Shown here: piece by piece, positions 6,598 to 9,329 of the stretch
Layout of the letters: the number at the start of each line of letters is the position of its first letter
How positions within the stretch are numbered: position 1 is the stretch's first letter
From: Candidatus Zixiibacteriota bacterium
GTDB taxonomy: Bacteria; Zixibacteria; MSB-5A5; SM1-73
Direction: 5' to 3'
Assembly (NCBI GenBank): GCA_022866585.1
Contig: JALHUP010000404.1
Span: 1 to 9,329 of the forward strand
DNA length: 9,329 bases
Program-made: the position numbers and the translations under genes
The notes under the pieces: generated by a model
The model's input: only the letters and a program-made list of their open reading frames with translations
The model's database searches: none
Told to the model about the DNA's origin: nothing

Positions 6598-7497
6598 GTG
6601 AAAGAAAGAATATCATTGAGAGATTTAGATTTGAACTTAGGAAAGAGGACCAGGCTGTATCGGCTTTTATACAGATACGGTCCTGCTAATGGAAGGCTTT
6701 TGTTTTTGCCCATAGATCAAGGTTTGGAGCATGGTCCCGTTGATTTTTTTGACAATCCGGATTCGGTCGATCCTCTATTTCAATTGAAGCTTGCCAAGGA
6801 GGGTGGCTATTCTGGAATTGTCTTTCATATCGGATTAGCCCAAAAGTATCTAAAACATTTCGCCGGAGAGGTCCCTTTGATCTTGAAATTAAATGGCAAG
6901 ACTAATATTCCTTCCGATAAATATGCCTTTTCCCCCCAAACAGCCTCAGTTGAGGATGCGGTCAGGTTAGGGGCGGATGCAGTGGGATACACTTTATATG
7001 TTGGATCACCAGCTCAAGGGGAGGACATAAGACAATTCTTTAAAATAAGAGAGGATTGTGATAAATTTGGCATGCCTTTGATCATGTGGGCTTATCCGCG
7101 GGGCGAAGCCATAGAGGCTAAAGGGGGAAAAGATAGTCTATATGCGGTCGATTATGCGGCTCGGGTAGCCTGCGAATTAGGGGCAGATTTAGTCAAACTT
7201 AACCTCCCGGAATATGATGAACAAAAAGCCAAGGACTTGCCCAAGCCTTATGATCAGATGAAGTTCACCGCACAAGAAGGCTTGGAGAAAGTGGTAAAGT
7301 CTGCAGGCAGGACTTTGGTTTTAATTTCAGGCGGAAGCAAGATTTCAGATGAGGATCTTTTGGATAAGGTTAAAGCCTCTATGGAGGCGGGAGTAACTGG
7401 ACTCATCTTCGGTCGTAACATGTGGCAGAGAAAATTCGAAGATGCCATGAAATTAACCGAGAAGATCAAAAGAATAATGTCAGAGTATAGCATTTAA
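6598..7497 (+). CDS. fbaB: Class I fructose-bisphosphate aldolase, archaeal/FbaB (DhnA) type
   Basis: A cytosolic Schiff-base enzyme that reversibly splits fructose 1,6-bisphosphate into dihydroxyacetone phosphate and glyceraldehyde 3-phosphate, in glycolysis or gluconeogenesis. The 299 residues form one TIM barrel of the DeoC/FbaB/LacD family. Visible landmarks are PIDQGLEHGP at 38-47 (catalytic Asp40), WAYPRG at 164-169 (W164 and Y166 correspond to W144 and Y146 of the Thermoproteus tenax enzyme), LVKLNLPE at 198-205 (Schiff-base Lys200), and phosphate-binding SGGSK (244-248) and FGRN (271-274). The length fits the shorter archaeal-type enzymes, not the 350-residue E. coli FbaB. It is not the bifunctional FBP aldolase/phosphatase. 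A related 2-amino-3,7-dideoxy-hept-6-ulosonate synthase is possible but less likely given these motifs. Its last 15 codons recur in diverged form at 7609-7653. Confidence 0.88.
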   Translation: MKERISLRDLDLNLGKRTRLYRLLYRYGPANGRLLFLPIDQGLEHGPVDFFDNPDSVDPLFQLKLAKEGGYSGIVFHIGLAQKYLKHFAGEVPLILKLNGKTNIPSDKYAFSPQTASVEDAVRLGADAVGYTLYVGSPAQGEDIRQFFKIREDCDKFGMPLIMWAYPRGEAIEAKGGKDSLYAVDYAARVACELGADLVKLNLPEYDEQKAKDLPKPYDQMKFTAQEGLEKVVKSAGRTLVLISGGSKISDEDLLDKVKASMEAGVTGLIFGRNMWQRKFEDAMKLTEKIKRIMSEYSI

Positions 7498-7520
7498 AAT
7501 TCGTTGTTGTTGCGACTGTT

Positions 7521-7545
7521 GTTGCGGGGTACCTTACCCCGCAAC
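7521..7545. repeat. Perfect GC-rich hairpin downstream of the aldolase
   Basis: Arms GTTGCGGGGTA (7521-7531) and TACCCCGCAAC (7535-7545), loop CCT. It is preceded by two direct copies of TGTTGTTGCG (7505-7514 and 7517-7526). No T-run follows, so it is not a clear intrinsic terminator. A small dyad CGTATG-CATT-CATACG (7549-7564) comes next. It looks like a REP-type palindromic element. Confidence 0.7.
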
Positions 7546-7570
7546 ATGCGTATGCATTCATACGAATTTC

Positions 7571-7598
7571 TGGTTCGGGGTGAGGGCACCCCGAACCA
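7571..7598. repeat. Second perfect GC-rich hairpin downstream of the aldolase
   Basis: Twelve-bp arms TGGTTCGGGGTG (7571-7582) and CACCCCGAACCA (7587-7598), loop AGGG. The CGGGGT/ACCCCG core is shared with the hairpin at 7521-7545, which suggests one palindromic family. It sits directly before the duplicated aldolase tail. Confidence 0.7.
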
Positions 7599-7602
7599 AC
7601 GG

Positions 7603-7653
7603 GCGGAGTTAACGGAAAAGATTAAGGGAATAATGTCGGAATATAGTATCTAA
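7603..7653 (+). pseudogene. Relic of a second aldolase 3' end
   Basis: Read in the same frame as the aldolase gene, this stretch ends LTEKIKGIMSEYSI and a TAA; the real gene ends LTEKIKRIMSEYSI and a TAA. Of the 45 bases in 7609-7653, nine differ from 7453-7497: eight at third codon positions without changing the amino acid, and one giving Arg to Gly. Such a pattern means that both copies diverged as coding sequence, so this is the tail of a homologous aldolase allele or paralogue, now cut off from a body. Similarity fades upstream of 7609 and stops after the stop codon. No start codon with a binding site serves it. Confidence 0.8.
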
Positions 7654-7676
7654 AGTATCAGTTTGGATTTCACGGG

Positions 7677-7711
7677 AAAATTCGAAATTTAAAATTCAAA
7701 GTTCAAAATTC
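7677..7711. repeat. AT-rich heptamer array, AAAATTC type
   Basis: Five units in 7-bp phase: AAAATTC, GAAATTT, AAAATTC, AAAGTTC, AAAATTC. It forms the left half of an opposed pair with the array at 7766-7814. The whole gap between fbaB and dcd (7498-7827, 330 bp) is filled by hairpins, the aldolase relic and these repeats; no other gene is seen in it. Confidence 0.7.
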
Positions 7712-7765
7712 AAGATCATGCTCATAACCTTCGATTACTAAAATTATCTCCCATTCGGTATCTTC

Positions 7766-7814
7766 CAATTTTGAATTTTGCATTGAAATTTTTCATTTTG
7801 CATTTTTAATTTTT
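7766..7814. repeat. AT-rich heptamer array, inverted (GAATTTT type)
   Basis: Seven units in 7-bp phase: CAATTTT, GAATTTT, GCATTGA, AATTTTT, CATTTTG, CATTTTT, AATTTTT. The unit is close to the reverse complement of the AAAATTC unit at 7677-7711, so the two arrays could fold on each other around a 54-bp centre. The array ends 13 bp before the dcd start codon. Confidence 0.65.
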
Positions 7815-7827
7815 ATTTTATCAAAAC

Positions 7828-8382
7828 ATGCCAATAAAATCAGATAAATGGATCAAACGGATGGCAAAAGAGCATCAGATGATTGTGCCATTCTCCGAAA
7901 GGCAAATAAAGAAAGGGGTCATCTCCTATGGGCTTTCTTCTTATGGCTATGATATCAGAATAGCAGATGAATTTAAGGTCTTCACTAATGTAAATACCAC
8001 CATCGTAGATCCCAAAAACTTCGACCAGAGATCGTTAATAGGTGTGAAAGGGAAATTTTGTTTGATCCCGCCCAATTCATTTGTTCTGGCTCGGACTGTG
8101 GAATATTTCAGAATTCCCCGGAATATTTTGACCATCTGCTTGGGAAAATCAACTTATGCCCGGTGCGGGATCATCGTAAACGTAACGCCCTTTGAGCCGG
8201 AATGGGAGGGTTACGCCACGTTGGAGATTTCCAATACCACTCCGCTTCCCGCCAAAATCTATGCTAACGAGGGGATTGCCCAGATAATTTTTTTGGAGGC
8301 AGATGAGATTTGCGAGGTTTCATACAAGGATAAGAAAGGCAAATATCAAGCCCAGAAGAAAATCACTTTGCCGAAATTGTAG
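7828..8382 (+). CDS. dcd: dCTP deaminase
   Basis: A cytosolic trimeric enzyme that deaminates dCTP to dUTP, the precursor route to dTMP. The 184 residues are one dUTPase-like beta fold. Landmarks are GLSSYGYDIRI (35-45), GKSTYAR (106-112) with S108 and R112 matching E. coli S111 and R115, and the segment EWEGYATLEISN (125-136) with Glu133 matching catalytic Glu138. Family members that also hydrolyse dUTP look very similar, so a bifunctional deaminase/dUTPase cannot be excluded. The start MPIKSDKWI fits the family, but there is no Shine-Dalgarno sequence: the upstream 30 bases are A/T-rich with TCAAAAC directly before ATG. No promoter is clear. It is flanked by repeat-filled gaps of 330 and 210 bp, so it is probably transcribed alone. 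Confidence 0.93.
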   Translation: MPIKSDKWIKRMAKEHQMIVPFSERQIKKGVISYGLSSYGYDIRIADEFKVFTNVNTTIVDPKNFDQRSLIGVKGKFCLIPPNSFVLARTVEYFRIPRNILTICLGKSTYARCGIIVNVTPFEPEWEGYATLEISNTTPLPAKIYANEGIAQIIFLEADEICEVSYKDKKGKYQAQKKITLPKL

Positions 8383-8393
8383 CGGACAATATT

Positions 8394-8416
8394 CCCTCTC
8401 CCCTTGGGGGAGAGGG
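8394..8416. repeat. Perfect CT/GA-rich hairpin after dcd
   Basis: Arms CCCTCTCCCC (8394-8403) and GGGGAGAGGG (8407-8416), loop TTG, followed by TGAGGGGG. It starts 12 bp after the dcd stop. This CCCTCTCCCC...GAGAGGGTGAGGG form is a familiar dispersed intergenic palindrome in many bacteria. There is no T-run on the plus strand, so its role as dcd terminator is unsure. Confidence 0.65.
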
Positions 8417-8475
8417 TGAGGGGGGAACCAAAGAATTTTAAAACTAAAACCAAAATTATGCGTAGATTATGTAAG

Positions 8476-8493
8476 TTGTGAATTTTTTCACAA
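8476..8493. promoter_or_regulatory. Perfect Rex-type (or CRP-family) operator before the por operon
   Basis: TTGTGAA (8476-8482), TTTT, TTCACAA (8487-8493) form a perfect 18-bp palindrome. It equals the TTGTGAA-N4-TTCACAA operator reported for Rex, the NADH/NAD+-sensing repressor of fermentation and redox genes. The core also reads TGTGA-N6-TCACA, the CRP/FNR-family form, so the regulator cannot be named with certainty. It lies 99 bp before the start of a ferredoxin-linked oxoacid oxidoreductase operon. A weak promoter (TTTTCA at 8485, TTTAAA at 8508, 17-bp spacing) would overlap it. No rex gene is in the window. Confidence 0.55.
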
Positions 8494-8533
8494 ACTTTTG
8501 GCCACTTTTTAAACCGAGCGGTCAGATTTTATT

Positions 8534-8563
8534 GTCGGGTATCCCCCTACGGGGAAACCCGAC
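8534..8563. repeat. Hairpin in the por leader
   Basis: GTCGGGT (8534-8540) pairs with ACCCGAC (8557-8563), then after an A-A mismatch TCCCC (8542-8546) with GGGGA (8551-8555), loop CTAC. Six T at 8571-8576 follow, but seven bases from the stem, too far for a typical terminator. It ends 18 bp before the por Shine-Dalgarno site. Either a dispersed palindrome or an attenuator. Confidence 0.6.
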
Positions 8564-8592
8564 CTGCATCTTTTTTGGAATAAAGGAGGATT

Positions 8593-9147
8593 ATGCTAAA
8601 AGAAATTAGGATACATGGCCGGGGAGGTCAGGGAGTGGTGACTGCGGCAGAGCTTCTCGCCTGTGCCGCCTTTGAAGATGGAAAATATGCCCAGGCATTC
8701 CCTTTCTTCGGCAGTGAGCGCATGGGGGCACCGGTGCAATCTTTCGTGCGCGTTGCTGATCACAAAGTTACAAGTAGAAGTCAGATTTATGAGCCGGATT
8801 ATCTGATCATCCAAGACAACACCCTCATCGGTGCCATCAATGTTCTTAGCGGACTTAAACCTGATGGTATGGTTTTGGTGGATACCGAGAAGTCGCCAGA
8901 GGAGTTAGGGCTTAAAACCACGGCCGAGGTTAGAACAATTCCCGCCACCAAGATTGCTTTGGAGATCATTGGAAGGGCGGTTCAGAACACCACTTTGATG
9001 GGAGCCTTCTCCGGAATAACCGGCTTAATCTCGGTTGAAGCGATAATTAAAAGCGTGAAGGAGAGGTTCCCGGGTGAGGTGGGGGAGAAAAATGCTTTGG
9101 CTATAAAAAAAGCCTACGACATGATGAAAGGAGGAAAACGTGCCTAA
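8593..9147 (+). CDS. porC: 2-oxoacid (pyruvate):ferredoxin oxidoreductase, gamma subunit
   Basis: The gamma subunit of the cytosolic complex that oxidatively decarboxylates pyruvate to acetyl-CoA and CO2 with ferredoxin, or runs in reverse as pyruvate synthase. The 184 residues match the family length. Visible are HGRGGQGVVTAAELLA (8-23), AQAFPFFGSERMGAPV (33-48) with the following FVRV strand, and a Rossmann-like pattern at 70-98. This domain binds near the CoA site and contacts the other subunits. An AAAGGAGG site lies directly before ATG with only three bases of spacing. The next gene overlaps it by eight bases and encodes the delta subunit, so order gamma-delta as in archaeal and Thermotoga POR, with alpha and beta expected beyond the window. 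The substrate could be another 2-oxoacid (2-oxoisovalerate); the gamma chain alone does not settle this. Upstream lie a Rex-like palindrome and a leader hairpin. Confidence 0.9.
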   Translation: MLKEIRIHGRGGQGVVTAAELLACAAFEDGKYAQAFPFFGSERMGAPVQSFVRVADHKVTSRSQIYEPDYLIIQDNTLIGAINVLSGLKPDGMVLVDTEKSPEELGLKTTAEVRTIPATKIALEIIGRAVQNTTLMGAFSGITGLISVEAIIKSVKERFPGEVGEKNALAIKKAYDMMKGGKRA

Positions 9148-9329
9148 GCCGGAAGGTATAGTGGCAAAGCCTGGTTCGAGTAAAGAATATAAAACCGGAA
9201 GCTGGAGAGTGAAAAAACCGGTATTTAAGCATGATAAATGCAACGATTGTCGCATATGTGTGATGGTCTGTCCGGATGGCGTTATCTTTGGAGAGGATAA
9301 AAAATACTGGGCGGATATGGATTTCTGCA
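9140..9329 (+). CDS. porD: Pyruvate:ferredoxin oxidoreductase delta subunit, 2[4Fe-4S] ferredoxin (3' end missing)
   Basis: It starts at GTG 9140, overlapping the gamma stop codon by eight bases, with AAAGGAGG five bases upstream, so translation is coupled. The 63 residues visible include KTGSWRVKKPV (18-28), typical of the POR delta N-terminus, and the first cluster motif C34, C37, C40, C44-Pro (CX2CX2CX3CP). The last residues, DMDFC, begin the second cluster motif (Cys63), so a two-cluster ferredoxin of about 90-105 residues is expected. It passes electrons from the catalytic alpha/beta part to external ferredoxin. The window ends inside the gene. Confidence 0.92.
   Translation, partial: MPKPEGIVAKPGSSKEYKTGSWRVKKPVFKHDKCNDCRICVMVCPDGVIFGEDKKYWADMDFC

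Noticed and set aside
7498..7653. Read-through extension of the aldolase by 52 codons ending in the same SEYSI tail
   Set aside because: The frame is open, but the intervening codons encode the hairpin repeats and no protein pattern, and a stop codon is present at the family-typical end. The duplication explains the second tail better.
7505..7814. CRISPR array
   Set aside because: There are hairpins and 7-bp repeats but no 24-40 base direct repeats with regular spacers, and no cas genes.
8394..8416. Intrinsic terminator of dcd
   Set aside because: The stem is strong but is followed by TGAGGGGG, not a T-run; kept as a repeat only.

Overview
The window reads as a chromosomal segment of a free-living bacterium, most likely from an uncultured or little-studied lineage near the Fibrobacteres-Chlorobi-Bacteroidetes group (for example Zixibacteria or a WOR-3/TA06-like candidate phylum). 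The main clue is a secreted protein ending in a type IX secretion (Por) sorting domain with the NYPNPFNP motif. A PEGA/TPR membrane protein, an archaeal-type class I aldolase and a pyruvate:ferredoxin oxidoreductase with separate gamma and delta subunits fit an anaerobe. The lineage is an inference; no rRNA or tRNA is present. No phage, IS element, CRISPR array or defence system was seen.

Layout. 1-2010 (+): 3' part of a large secreted Cys-rich fibronectin-III protein, closed by a strong intrinsic terminator. 2134-4107 (-): a bitopic membrane protein (carboxypeptidase-regulatory, PEGA and TPR domains), convergent with the first gene and divergent from pepA. 4349-5887 (+): leucyl aminopeptidase. 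6093-6491 (+): Rrf2-family regulator with an Fe-S-type Cys triad. 6598-7497 (+): class I fructose-bisphosphate aldolase. 7828-8382 (+): dCTP deaminase. 8593-9329 (+): start of a 2-oxoacid (pyruvate):ferredoxin oxidoreductase operon, gamma then delta, running off the window.

The genes are mostly ordinary housekeeping and central carbon genes. The less usual content is in the intergenic DNA. There are heptameric short tandem repeats in three separate gaps, one of them an AT-rich pair of opposite-orientation arrays just before dcd. GC-rich perfect hairpins lie downstream of fba and dcd and before the por operon. A second, diverged copy of the last 15 codons of the aldolase gene lies 156 bp downstream of the first; 8 of its 9 differences are at third codon positions.

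Regulation. The rrf2 gene has a good promoter with a 7-bp-arm palindrome between its -35 and -10, suggesting autoregulation. A perfect TTGTGAA-N4-TTCACAA palindrome, matching the Rex (NADH/NAD+ sensor) operator and also the CRP-family core, lies about 100 bp before the por operon. Imperfect relatives flank the rrf2 promoter. A shared redox/Fe-S control of rrf2 and por is a testable inference, not shown by the sequence alone.
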